Assembly: GCF_030815405.1 (NCBI RefSeq)
Contig: NZ_JAUSWX010000001.1
Coordinates: forward strand, 2,914,001-2,978,000
From: Agromyces albus
GTDB lineage: Bacteria; Actinomycetota; Actinomycetes; Actinomycetales; Microbacteriaceae
Direction of reading: 5' to 3'
DNA: 64,000 bases
Shown here piece by piece: positions 43,701-51,325 of the stretch. A program made the position numbers and the translations under genes. Under the pieces are notes generated by a model. It was not told where the DNA came from, searched no databases, and saw nothing but the letters and a program-made list of their open reading frames with translations. Within the stretch, counting starts at the first letter, position 1, and every line of letters starts with the position of its first letter.

Positions 43701-44478
43701 CGTTGCGCACCACCGCGTCTTTCGTGAGGTAGGGCTGGTCGCCGGGGTGTGCCGGGTTGTCGGAGCCGTCGGAGTTGCGGACGCCGATGCTGTAGCCGTC
43801 GTCGAGGAGGAGCCGGCTCGCGCGGTTCGCGGTGTTGGCGCTGGTCGCCGCGGTCGTGCCGGGGGCGGCGGTCTCGAACGGCTCGATGGGCATCGCATTG
43901 CCGGCGTTCAGCCAGAGCTCGCCGAAGCGCAGGAGGTTGTGGCTCGAGATGAGGCGGTGCGTTCCGGTGGGCTGCACAAGCATGCCCTCGAACGCCTCAC
44001 GTGCGCCGCCGAGCACCGTGGCGGGCATGGGGGTGAGGGCGGGAACGCCGACCCCGGCCTGCACGAGTTCGACCGCGCCGGCGGCGGAGCCCGTGATCTG
44101 CGTGTTGCCGTTGAACTCGCTCACGCGGCCGGTGACGCGCACCTTGTCGCCGATCGCGACCGCGGGGTTGGAGCTGGAGAGGAAGATGAAGATGCCGTCT
44201 GAGGCATTCGGCGTGGCATCCGTGGCCCCGCCGGAGCCCGCGGTCTGCAGGTAGATGCCGCGATATCCACCGGTGCGATGGTCGGCGGTGACGACGCCCT
44301 CGACCGTGACGACAGCGCCCACGAGCGGCGACGTCGCGACGTTGGTGCCCTGGACCTGAGCGATGCTGTGCGTCGGTTCGGCGGCGAACGCGGGGGGCGC
44401 TGCGAACACCCCGGCGAACAAAGTGCCTGCCGCGGCGATGGCCACGGCAGACAGGCGTTGGGTGGTGCGACGTTGCAT
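40795..44478 (-). CDS. secreted ExeM/NucH-type nuclease fused to 5'-nucleotidase
   Basis: This 1227-residue exported protein has a Sec signal peptide cleaved near AFAAEPTHS. Next come an OB/lamin-like domain (VTVEGVVTADHRTGGYRGIY), a DNase I-like endonuclease/exonuclease domain (residues of about 320-620; AFNVLNYF, LQEIEN, GDFNAYA, SDHDPILVG), and a metallophosphatase plus 5'-nucleotidase domain (NDFHGR, GDMIGAS, GNHEFDQG, SGHTHLAYN, FMNPGGLRANI). A final Ig-like domain carries no sortase motif. It can degrade extracellular DNA and take phosphate from the nucleotides. GAGGAG four bases before the ATG at 44478 fixes the start. Confidence 0.9.
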   Translation of the reverse strand: MQRRTTQRLSAVAIAAAGTLFAGVFAAPPAFAAEPTHSIAQVQGTNVATSPLVGAVVTVEGVVTADHRTGGYRGIYLQTAGSGGATDATPNASDGIFIFLSSSNPAVAIGDKVRVTGRVSEFNGNTQITGSAAGAVELVQAGVGVPALTPMPATVLGGAREAFEGMLVQPTGTHRLISSHNLLRFGELWLNAGNAMPIEPFETAAPGTTAATSANTANRASRLLLDDGYSIGVRNSDGSDNPAHPGDQPYLTKDAVVRNGDAVNFPAGGYVLNFDFGEWRLQPPVPITDVSDASLKPTFTAANPRPAAAPAVGGDVSVAAFNVLNYFTTLSDDNPNARGAANAAEFAIQKSKIVTAINALDADIVALQEIENSVKLGESPDEALADLVAGLNQAAGSEVWKFVPTPAALHDAAITDFITNAIIYRAAAVKPVDEAKTIVDETVWDIAREPIAQTFKYDKQFVTVIANHFKSKSGTDPSPQPGQDAFNDERVEQSQSLLTFAQGLSVDRKTDIFLVGDFNAYAKEDPIKAFADAGWSDILPKKAAGQYTYSFDGELGSLDHVIASKSATDKVTKAGVWSINSAEWAGREYWGPASEAGTPYRSSDHDPILVGVGTESAPSTVEIDVVTVNDFHGRIEQSAPSGGIAALSTAVKQIRAENPNTVFAAAGDMIGASTFTSFIQQDVPTIEALNAAGLEVSSVGNHEFDQGFADLTDRVMPLALWEYLGANVYDKATGKPALPEYWIQSFDGVNVGFIGAVTDELPSLVSPGGIAEITVGDVAEAANRVAAQLSDGKKDNGEADILILLVHEGAATTDVASAVDPSSRFGKIVLNTTAEVDAIVSGHTHLAYNHVIDGRPVISSGQYGEKFSKMEIQFDRAAKKISKITNEVYNLMDGSTPLYLDDPEVKPIVDQAKIVADELGNVVLGEASANFNRAAFAPLGGASYPENRGGESTLGNFVADVQLWALNEDGTREVDVTFMNPGGLRANIDAGEVTYREAAAVQPFANTLVTMNLTGAKIKAVLEEQWQPAGASRPFLKLGVSEGLTYTYDPTAASGSHITSIRLNGEPLDPAATYSVGVNSFLGTGGDNFLTLATGTSKADSGKVDLESMVDWFAAHGTATPDYAQRAVGVKVSAPDADGYDAGDQVTVNLSSLDFSTNEPAAGTVVVSLGGVDLASAPVDRSFTPTLDNIGQATVVFTIPEGASGAQMFEISVPTTGTSSSFTLTVD

Positions 44479-44703
44479 GACTCTCCTCAAACGTTCGCGC
44501 CCGGCTCACACGACTCGCGATCGGGCGCGTTCCTCGGGGACTGTGCACCGTAGCCTATGAGTGCGCTGGGATGATTCCAAGGGTGTGCCGACGATTGATT
44601 CGCCGATTTCACGCGGCGTTCATGCGGTTCTGCGCACATGAGCATCGCCCGCCTTTCCGCGCGCTCGAATGAGCAAAACCACGGCGGATACGCTGGGACG
44701 ATC

Positions 44704-45687
44704 ATGCTCACCGCCGTCTTCTCCCTCACCGGGGCGCTCGTCTTCGGTGCGGCCGATTTCCTCGGAGGGCTCGCCGCCAAGCGCATGAGCGCGATGCTCG
44801 TGACGGCGATCGCGGCACTCGCGGGACTCGTCGTGCTCGTCGCCGCATATCCCGTGCTCGGCGGTGCCTGGAGCGCACACGACGTGACGTGGGGCGTCAT
44901 CTCGGGCATCTCGGGCGCGATCGGGATCTCGCTGCTGTACGCCTGCCTCGCGATCGGGCCCATGAGCATCCTCTCGCCCCTCACCGCCGTGGTCTCGGCG
45001 ATCGTGCCCATGATCTGGGGGCTGCTCGTGAGCGGCGAGCGATTCGGCTCCCTGGGCTATTGAGCACTCGGTCTCGCGCTCTTGGCGGTCGTGCTCGTGG
45101 GCTTCGTGCCCGAGCGCGGAGCGGTGCGGCCGCGCTCGCGAGGCCTCCTGCTCGCGGTGGGCGCCGGCATCGGCATCGGCGGCTTCTACATCACCATCGA
45201 CCAGACCTCGGATGAGAGCGGCGTCGTGCCGCTGTTGCTCGCCCGCGGCGTCACGACCACGATCATGGTCATCGTGATCGGCGTGCTGGCGATCGTCGCC
45301 GTGTCGCGTCGGGCTGCACGCGAGATGAGGGACGAGCGGATGCCGCAGCCTGCGGTGATCGGCGTGGGCGAGGCGAATGCGGGCGCGGGGGCTCCGGCAT
45401 CGGGGGATGCTGCGAGGTGGCTTCGATACGCGTCCCGCTTCGCCGGGCGCTACTCGACCACCGGACTGCTCGCGGTCGCGTGCGGCGTGGTCGACGTGGT
45501 CGCCAACGGGCTGCTCCTGCTCGGCATCCGCGCGGGCGACCTCTCGGTGGCTGCGGTGCTCGGGGCGATGTATCCGGCCGGCACGATCCTGCTCGCCGCC
45601 GTCGTGCTGAAGGAGCGCATCGCGCCGGTGCAGTGGGCGGGCCTCGTGCTCGCACTCACGGCGGCGGGCATGCTCGCGCTCGCGTGA
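44704..45687 (+). pseudogene. EamA-family (DMT) transporter with an in-frame TGA
   Basis: The frame starts MLTAVFSLTGALVFGAADFL and runs for 119 codons to VSGERFGSLGY, then meets TGA at 45061-45063. It continues in the same frame with ALGLALLAVVLVGFVPERGA up to the stop at 45687. The whole would be 327 residues with ten membrane helices. Relatives have tryptophan at the stop (GYWGLGLAL pattern), so TGG to TGA is the simplest explanation. The hydrophilic loop in the middle also contains an in-frame copy of the genome's palindromic element (RWLRYASRFAGRYSTTG). The substrate is unknown. Confidence 0.8.
45416..45462. repeat. palindromic element inside the EamA coding frame
   Basis: The right arm GCGCTACTCGACCACC (45447-45462) is the standard arm of the repeat family. 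The left arm GGTGGCTTCGATACGCG is a diverged partner. The element is read in frame and adds about 15 residues to the central loop of the transporter. Confidence 0.75.
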
Positions 45688-45692
45688 CCTGT

Positions 45693-45710
45693 GGCGCTAC
45701 TCCACCACCG
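45693..45710. repeat. half copy of the palindromic element
   Basis: GCGCTACTCCACCACCGG differs from the standard right arm by one base and stands between the EamA stop and the convergent helicase stop. No left arm is present. Confidence 0.6.
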
Positions 45711-45713
45711 GGG

Positions 45714-48248
45714 CTAGAGACGCAGCACCTCGGTGACGCGCACGACGGCCGCGCCCTCCTCGGCCGAGGCGTCGAGGTCGACCTCCGCGCGGATGCGCCA
45801 GTCGTGGTCGCCGGCTGGGTCGTCGATCGTCTGCTCGACGCGCCAGGTGCCGGCCGCGGCATCCGTCTCATCGATCGCGACGAGCGCGGGCGAACGCGCA
45901 GCCCCGCCCGTGCCGATCTCGTCGTGCTCGTCGTAGTAGCGGTCGAGCGCGGCCGGCCAGTCGACGTCGGGGTCGAGTTCGGCGAGCTCGTCGTCGCGCT
46001 GCAGCGCCGCGAGTTGCACGCGGCGGAACAGCTCGTTGCGCACGAGCACCATGAAGGCGCGACGGTTCGTGACGACCGACGGCGGTGCGGGCGGAACGAC
46101 GGGCGCGTCGTCTTCGGGCAGGTGCGTCGAGGGGTCGACGAGCTCGTTCCACTCGTCGACGAGGCTCGAGTCGACCTGCCGTACGAGCTCGCCGAGCCAC
46201 TCGATGATGTCGAGCAGCTCCTCGTTCTTCGCCTCGGTGGGCACCGTCTGCCGGATGGCGCGGAACGCATCGGAGAGGTAGCGCAGCACGAGCCCCTCGC
46301 TGCGTGCGAGTTGGTAGTGGAAGACGTATTCTCCGAACGACATGCTGCGCTCGAACATGTCGCGCACGACCGACTTGGGCGAGAGCTCGAAGTCGCGCAC
46401 CCACGGCTGGCTCGACGCGAAGGTCTCGAAGGCCTGCGCGAGCAGCTCGTCGAGGGGCTTCGGCCACGTGACCTCTTCGAGCAGCTCCATGCGCTGGTCG
46501 TACTCCACGCCATCGCGCTTCATCGCGGCCACGGCCTCGCCGCGCGCCTTGTACTGCTGCTGCGAGAGGATCGGCCGCGGGTCGTCGAGCGTCGACTCGA
46601 TGACGCTCACGACGTCGAGCGCGTAGTGGCCCGTCGCGATTCCCGATCCGGGCGCCGCATCGGGGTCGAGCAGCTCGATCGCGGCGAGCGCGAATGGCGA
46701 CAGCGGCTGGTTCAGCGCGAAGTTCGGCGGCAGGTCGACCGTGAGCCGCACGATCGGCGGCGCGGCATCGGGCGTCGGCACGATCTCGACCACGCCCGCG
46801 TCGCGCAGGGTCCGGAATATCTCGAGCGCGCGCCGGGCGAGTTCGAACTGCCGCGGACGCGGCTCGTGGTTGTCGGTCACGAGCGAGCGGATGTTTCCGA
46901 TGACGTCGCCACCGCGCCCGATCACGTTGATCAGCATCGCGGCACTCAGCTGCAGGTGCGGGGTGAGCGGCTCGGGCTCGGCGGCCACGAGTCGCTCGAA
47001 CGAGCCCTCGCCCCACGTGATCTGTCCGGCCGGCGCCTTCTTGCGCACGACCTTCTTGAGCTTCTTCGGATCGTCGCCCGCCTTGCGGACGGACGTCTCG
47101 TTGTCGATCTCGTGCTCGGGCGCGAGCACGACGACGGTGCCCGCCGTGTCGTACCCCGCGCGGCCGGCGCGCCCTGCGATCTGGTGGAACTCGCGCGCGC
47201 TGATCTGCCGCATCTTCGTGCCGTCGAACTTCGCGAGCGCCGTGATGAGCACCGTGCGGATCGGCACGTTGATGCCGACGCCGAGGGTGTCGGTGCCGCA
47301 GATGACGCGCAGGAGCCCGCGCTGCGCGAGGGTCTCGACGAGCCGGCGGTAGCGGGGAAGCATGCCCGCGTGGTGCACGCCGATGCCGGCGCGAACGAGC
47401 CGCGAGAGGGTCTTGCCGAAGGCCGTGGTGAAGCGGAACCCGCCGATCGCGTCGGCGATCTCGTCGCGCTGCTCGCGGGAGACGATGCGGATCGACGAGA
47501 GTGCCTGCGCCCGCTCCATCGCCGCGGCCTGCGAGAAGTGCACGATGTACACCGGCGCCTGACGCGTCTCGAGCAGCTCTTCGACGGTCTCCTGCACGGG
47601 GGTCTTCGCATAGGAGAAGTGCAGCGGCACCGGCCGGTCGACGCCGGTGACGCGCGCGGTCTCGCGGCCCGTGCGGCGAGTGAGGTCGTCGGCGATCGCG
47701 GTGACGTCGCCGAGCGTCGCCGACATGAGGATGAACTGCGCGCGCGTGAGGGTGATGAGCGGGACCTGCCACGCCCAGCCGCGCTCGGGATCGCCGTAGT
47801 AGTGGAACTCGTCCATGACGACCTGGTCGACCTCGAGATCCGCGCCCTGCCTGAGTGCGAGGTTCGCGAGGATCTCGGCCGTGCAGCAGATGATCGGGGC
47901 ATCCGCGTTGACCGAGCTGTCACCCGTGACCATGCCCACGCTCTGCGCGCCGAAGATCTCGACGAGCTGGAAGAACTTCTCGCTCACGAGCGCCTTGATG
48001 GGCGCCGTGTAGAAGGTGCGGCCGCCTCGGGCGACGGATGCCGCGTGCGCCGCGACCGCGACGAGCGACTTGCCCGTGCCCGTCGGGGTGGAGAGGATCA
48101 CGTTCGCGCCTGACACGATCTCGATGATCGCCTCGTCTTGCGCGGGATAGAGCGCGAAGCCGCGCTCGTCGGCCCAGCCCACGAAGGCGTCGTACATCGC
48201 GTCGGCGTCGTAGGGGCGCGGGGCGAGGTCGGGCAGCGTCAGGGTCAT
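45714..48248 (-). CDS. DEAD/DEAH-box RNA helicase of the DUF3516 type
   Basis: This 844-residue superfamily 2 helicase has Walker A STPTGTGKS at residues 53-61, DEFHYYGDPERGWAWQ for motif II, LMSATLGD for motif III, and HQIAGRAGRAGYD for motif VI. A C-terminal DUF3516 region follows (FELSPKSVVRDMFERSMSFG). It resembles Ski2/Mtr4-like helicases of actinobacteria and probably acts on RNA, though the target is unknown. The N-terminus is fixed by the ATG at 48248. It is separated from the LacI gene by 72 bases and may be read through from the sugar operon. Confidence 0.88.
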   Translation of the reverse strand: MTLTLPDLAPRPYDADAMYDAFVGWADERGFALYPAQDEAIIEIVSGANVILSTPTGTGKSLVAVAAHAASVARGGRTFYTAPIKALVSEKFFQLVEIFGAQSVGMVTGDSSVNADAPIICCTAEILANLALRQGADLEVDQVVMDEFHYYGDPERGWAWQVPLITLTRAQFILMSATLGDVTAIADDLTRRTGRETARVTGVDRPVPLHFSYAKTPVQETVEELLETRQAPVYIVHFSQAAAMERAQALSSIRIVSREQRDEIADAIGGFRFTTAFGKTLSRLVRAGIGVHHAGMLPRYRRLVETLAQRGLLRVICGTDTLGVGINVPIRTVLITALAKFDGTKMRQISAREFHQIAGRAGRAGYDTAGTVVVLAPEHEIDNETSVRKAGDDPKKLKKVVRKKAPAGQITWGEGSFERLVAAEPEPLTPHLQLSAAMLINVIGRGGDVIGNIRSLVTDNHEPRPRQFELARRALEIFRTLRDAGVVEIVPTPDAAPPIVRLTVDLPPNFALNQPLSPFALAAIELLDPDAAPGSGIATGHYALDVVSVIESTLDDPRPILSQQQYKARGEAVAAMKRDGVEYDQRMELLEEVTWPKPLDELLAQAFETFASSQPWVRDFELSPKSVVRDMFERSMSFGEYVFHYQLARSEGLVLRYLSDAFRAIRQTVPTEAKNEELLDIIEWLGELVRQVDSSLVDEWNELVDPSTHLPEDDAPVVPPAPPSVVTNRRAFMVLVRNELFRRVQLAALQRDDELAELDPDVDWPAALDRYYDEHDEIGTGGAARSPALVAIDETDAAAGTWRVEQTIDDPAGDHDWRIRAEVDLDASAEEGAAVVRVTEVLRL

Positions 48249-48320
48249 CCGTTCGAGTCTGTCACGCGCAGCTGGGGAGCCGGCGCGCACGGCCGGCGGC
48301 GCGAGCACACCCGGACCGGG

Positions 48321-49367
48321 TCAGGCCGATTCGCGCACGACGAGCTCGGTCGGCACGGTGAGCCGTGCTGCACGCTGGCCGTCGCGCACGTCGAGCAGCA
48401 TGCGCACCATCTCGCGGCTGATGCGGTCGAAGGGCTGGCGCATCGTCGTGAGCGGCGGGTCGGTGCGCTGGGCGACTGGCGAGTCGTCGAAGCCGGCGAC
48501 GGCGACGTCGTCGGGCACGCGGCGTCCGGCGGCGACGAGGGCGTCGATCGCGCCGGCCGCCATCAGGTCGTTCGCGGCGAAGACGGCGTCGAGGTGCGGC
48601 ATCCGCTCGAGGAGTTCCTTCATCGCGGCGAAGCCGCTCGCCCTGCTGTAGTCGCCCTGGGCGACGAGGCGCTCGTCGAAGGCGTCGCCCTGCTCCTCGC
48701 GATACCCAGCGAGTCTGCCGATGCCGCCCGACGTGTCGAGGGGGCCGGCTATGTGCGCGATCGTGCTGCGTCCGGTCGATCGGAGGTAGTCGACCATCGC
48801 GCGGGCACCGTCGACGTCGTCGGCCTCGACGTAGCCGATCGACTTCTCGAAGCCGAGCGGCACGCCGCACGCGATGACCGGCACGCGGGCCGCGGCGAAC
48901 TCGGAGAGGAAGCTCTGGCGTCCGCGGTGCGAGGAGACGAGGAGGGCGCCGTCGACGTGGCCCGCCATGATGAACTCCGTCGCCCGGCGCTGCTCGTCGT
49001 CGGAGCCGGCCATCAGCAGCACGAGCGGCAGGTCGTGCTCGGCGAGCGCTTCGGCGGCGCCGCGCATGAGGGCCGAGAAGTTGGGATCCTCGAAGAGCCG
49101 TTCGTGCGACTCGGTGAGGAGGAACGCGATGGAGTTCGCGCGGCTCGTCGCGAGGTTGCGAGCGTGGGGATTGATGCGGTACCCGGTCTGCTTGATCGCC
49201 TCGTCGACGGCCGCCGCGGCAGCGGCCCCGACCCAGTGCCCGCCGTTGAGCACGCGCGAGACGGTGCCGCGCGAGACGCCGGCGACGCGAGCGACATCCT
49301 CGATCGTCGGTCGTCGTCGGGGCGATCCGGGTTCCACGCCACCCACCCTATTGCCGCGGCCCGCCAT
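48321..49367 (-). CDS. LacI-family repressor of the sugar operon
   Basis: This 348-residue protein has the LacI helix-turn-helix at about residues 20-45 (IEDVARVAGVSRGTVSRVLN) and a hinge helix with the usual pattern. A periplasmic-binding-like sugar domain follows (VFAANDLMAAGAIDALVAAG, and GFDDSPVAQRTDPPLTTMRQ). It is the last gene of the binding protein-permease-permease-lacI operon, starting two bases after the second permease. The two copies of TGGGAGCGCACACA in the divergent promoter are probably its operators. The inducer is expected to be a galactoside or a related oligosaccharide, by context. Confidence 0.9.
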   Translation of the reverse strand: MAGRGNRVGGVEPGSPRRRPTIEDVARVAGVSRGTVSRVLNGGHWVGAAAAAAVDEAIKQTGYRINPHARNLATSRANSIAFLLTESHERLFEDPNFSALMRGAAEALAEHDLPLVLLMAGSDDEQRRATEFIMAGHVDGALLVSSHRGRQSFLSEFAAARVPVIACGVPLGFEKSIGYVEADDVDGARAMVDYLRSTGRSTIAHIAGPLDTSGGIGRLAGYREEQGDAFDERLVAQGDYSRASGFAAMKELLERMPHLDAVFAANDLMAAGAIDALVAAGRRVPDDVAVAGFDDSPVAQRTDPPLTTMRQPFDRISREMVRMLLDVRDGQRAARLTVPTELVVRESA

Positions 49368-49369
49368 GT

Positions 49370-50296
49370 TCAGGCTTTCACGGCTCCCGCGGCGAGATCG
49401 ACGCGCCAGTACCGCTGCAGCACGAGGAACAGCGCGATGAGCGGCACGATCGAGAGCAGCGCGCCCGTGATCACGAGCGTGTACATCGACGGCTGGCTCG
49501 CGCCCTGGTTGAGCAGGCCGCTGAGGCCCACCGTGATGGGGAACAGCCGGTCGTCGCCGAGCATGATGTACGGGAGCATGAAGTTGTTCCACACCGCGAC
49601 GAACTGGAACAGGAAGATCGTCACGAGTCCCGGCATCATCATCGGCATGGCGATGCGGTGCAGGATGTAGAGCTCCCGCGCTCCCTCGGTGCGCGCCGAC
49701 TCGATGACGTCGGTCGGCACGGCCGCCGCCGCGTAGATGCGGGCGAGGTAGATGCCGTACGGGCTGATGATCTGCGGCAGCAGCACCGACCAGTACGTGT
49801 TCGTGAGTCCCATCTGGGCGAGCAGGAAGTACTGCGGGATCGCGAGGATGACGCCGGGCACGAGCACGCCCATGAGCAGCACCTTGAACACGGTGCCCTT
49901 GCCGGGGAACGAGAACTTCGCGAGCGCGTAGCCCGAGAGCGCCGACACGTAGGTGGAGAGGATGGCACCGACGCCCGCGTAGAGCGCGGTGTTCACCATC
50001 CACCGCCAGTACAGGCCGTCGCGGTACTGAGCGAGCTCGACGATGTTGTCGAACAGGTGCGTCGACGGGGCGAACGTGAACGTCGAGAACAGCTCAGCGC
50101 TGCCCTTCGTCGCGGCGATCAGCACCCAGAGCACGGGCAGCAGGCAGTAGACGGCGCCGAGCAGGAGCACGGCAGTCGTGCCGACGCTGATCGGATGCCG
50201 CACGCGGCGGCTCGCGGCATCCGCTCGCCTCGGTTCGTGGATGCCGGGCAGCGGCGACGCGACCCGTTCGGCCGATGAGTTGAAGACCGTGGTCAT
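49370..50296 (-). CDS. carbohydrate ABC transporter permease (MalG/AraQ type)
   Basis: This 308-residue inner-membrane permease has six helices and the conserved cytoplasmic EAA loop (ESARTEGARELYILHRIAMP), which contacts the ATPase. With the neighbouring permease and binding protein it forms a CUT1-type importer. No ATPase gene is present in the operon, so a shared MsiK-like ATPase elsewhere in the genome must power it, as is common in actinobacteria. It starts one base after the upstream permease stop. Confidence 0.92.
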   Translation of the reverse strand: MTTVFNSSAERVASPLPGIHEPRRADAASRRVRHPISVGTTAVLLLGAVYCLLPVLWVLIAATKGSAELFSTFTFAPSTHLFDNIVELAQYRDGLYWRWMVNTALYAGVGAILSTYVSALSGYALAKFSFPGKGTVFKVLLMGVLVPGVILAIPQYFLLAQMGLTNTYWSVLLPQIISPYGIYLARIYAAAAVPTDVIESARTEGARELYILHRIAMPMMMPGLVTIFLFQFVAVWNNFMLPYIMLGDDRLFPITVGLSGLLNQGASQPSMYTLVITGALLSIVPLIALFLVLQRYWRVDLAAGAVKA

Positions 50297-50297
50297 G

Positions 50298-51266
50298 TCA
50301 GTCCTCCTGACCGAAGGCGCGGCGCTGCACGACGCGCAGGAAGATGAAAGAGATCGCGAACGTCGCGAGCGCGATGATGATCGACGTCGCCGCGGCGGAG
50401 TAGACGTCGTCGCGAGTGAACGCGTCGCGGTAGACGAGCATGAGCGGCGACCAGCTCGTGGAGAGGCTGTTCGTGAGGGGCCGCAGGGTCGTCGGCTCGG
50501 CGAAGACCTGCAGCGTCGCGATCATCGAGAAGAGCGCCGTCATGACGAGGGCCGGCGCGATGCTCGGCACCTTGATGCGCAGCGCGATCTGCAACTCGCT
50601 CGCGCCGTCGATCGTGGCCGCTTCGTAGATCTCGCTCGGCACGGCCTTGAGCGCCGTGTACATGACGATCATGTTGAAGCCCACGCCGCCCCAGAGGCCG
50701 ATGTTCGCGATCGCGAACGTGACGAGCCCCGAGGAGAGCAGTGACGGCACATCCCAGCCGAACTGCTCGAAGACCCAGTAGAAGGGGCTGACCGCCGGCA
50801 GGTAGAGGAAGCCCCACAGCAGCGACGAGATGACGGCCGGCACCGCGTAGGGCAGGAAGATCGAGGTGCGCGAGAAGGCCTTGGTGCGCGTGCGCTTCGC
50901 GTCGAGGAGGAGCGCGAACAGGAGCGCGAGGCCGAGCATCGCCGGCACGAGGACGAGCCCGTAGACGAGCACCCGGCCGACGCTCGCCCCGAACTCGGGA
51001 TTGCCGAGGGCGCTCACGTAGTTCTCGAACCCCGCGAACACCTGCGATCGCGACCCCGAGCCGAGGCCGAGCCCCTCGACCATCTCCTTCTGGAAGCTGA
51101 GGTAGAGGGTGTAGAAGATCGGGGCGGCCATGAAGACCGCGAAGAGCACGATGCCGGGGGCGAGCATCGCATAGGGCACGAGCGCCCGGCGTGCCTGGGT
51201 GCGCCGACGGGATGGGCGCTCAGGATGCCGCGTGGCGACCGGCGCCGACTCCACTGTCGCTGTCAT
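50298..51266 (-). CDS. carbohydrate ABC transporter permease (MalF/UgpA type)
   Basis: This 322-residue permease has an Arg-rich cytoplasmic N-terminus, six membrane helices and the EAA loop EIYEAATIDGASELQIALRI. It is the partner of the MalG-type protein in one CUT1 importer. The N-terminus MTATVESAPVATRHPERPS is set by the ATG at 51266. A strong hairpin between the binding protein gene and this gene probably lowers permease expression compared with the binding protein. Confidence 0.92.
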   Translation of the reverse strand: MTATVESAPVATRHPERPSRRRTQARRALVPYAMLAPGIVLFAVFMAAPIFYTLYLSFQKEMVEGLGLGSGSRSQVFAGFENYVSALGNPEFGASVGRVLVYGLVLVPAMLGLALLFALLLDAKRTRTKAFSRTSIFLPYAVPAVISSLLWGFLYLPAVSPFYWVFEQFGWDVPSLLSSGLVTFAIANIGLWGGVGFNMIVMYTALKAVPSEIYEAATIDGASELQIALRIKVPSIAPALVMTALFSMIATLQVFAEPTTLRPLTNSLSTSWSPLMLVYRDAFTRDDVYSAAATSIIIALATFAISFIFLRVVQRRAFGQED

Positions 51267-51287
51267 GGTGGTTCTCTCTCCTGCTGA

Positions 51288-51316
51288 GGAGGGGGCGCCG
51301 CGCGGGCGCCCCCTCC
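51288..51316 (-). terminator. intra-operon hairpin (attenuator) between binding protein and permease genes
   Basis: Perfect 12-bp arms GGAGGGGGCGCC (51288-51299) and GGCGCCCCCTCC (51305-51316) enclose a 5-base loop. It lies nine bases after the binding protein stop on the minus strand. Such hairpins after the first gene of sugar operons stabilise its mRNA or stop part of the transcripts. Confidence 0.7.
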
Positions 51317-51325
51317 GGCCGCACG

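Noticed and set aside
45061..45063. Programmed read-through or selenocysteine at the TGA of the EamA gene
   Set aside because: Relatives have Trp here, the family has no selenoproteins, and I see no clear hairpin after the codon. A point mutation or base-call error is simpler.
45417..48113. An 898-codon plus-strand frame opposite the DUF3516 helicase
   Set aside because: The helicase motifs on the minus strand are complete. The plus frame is a composition shadow.
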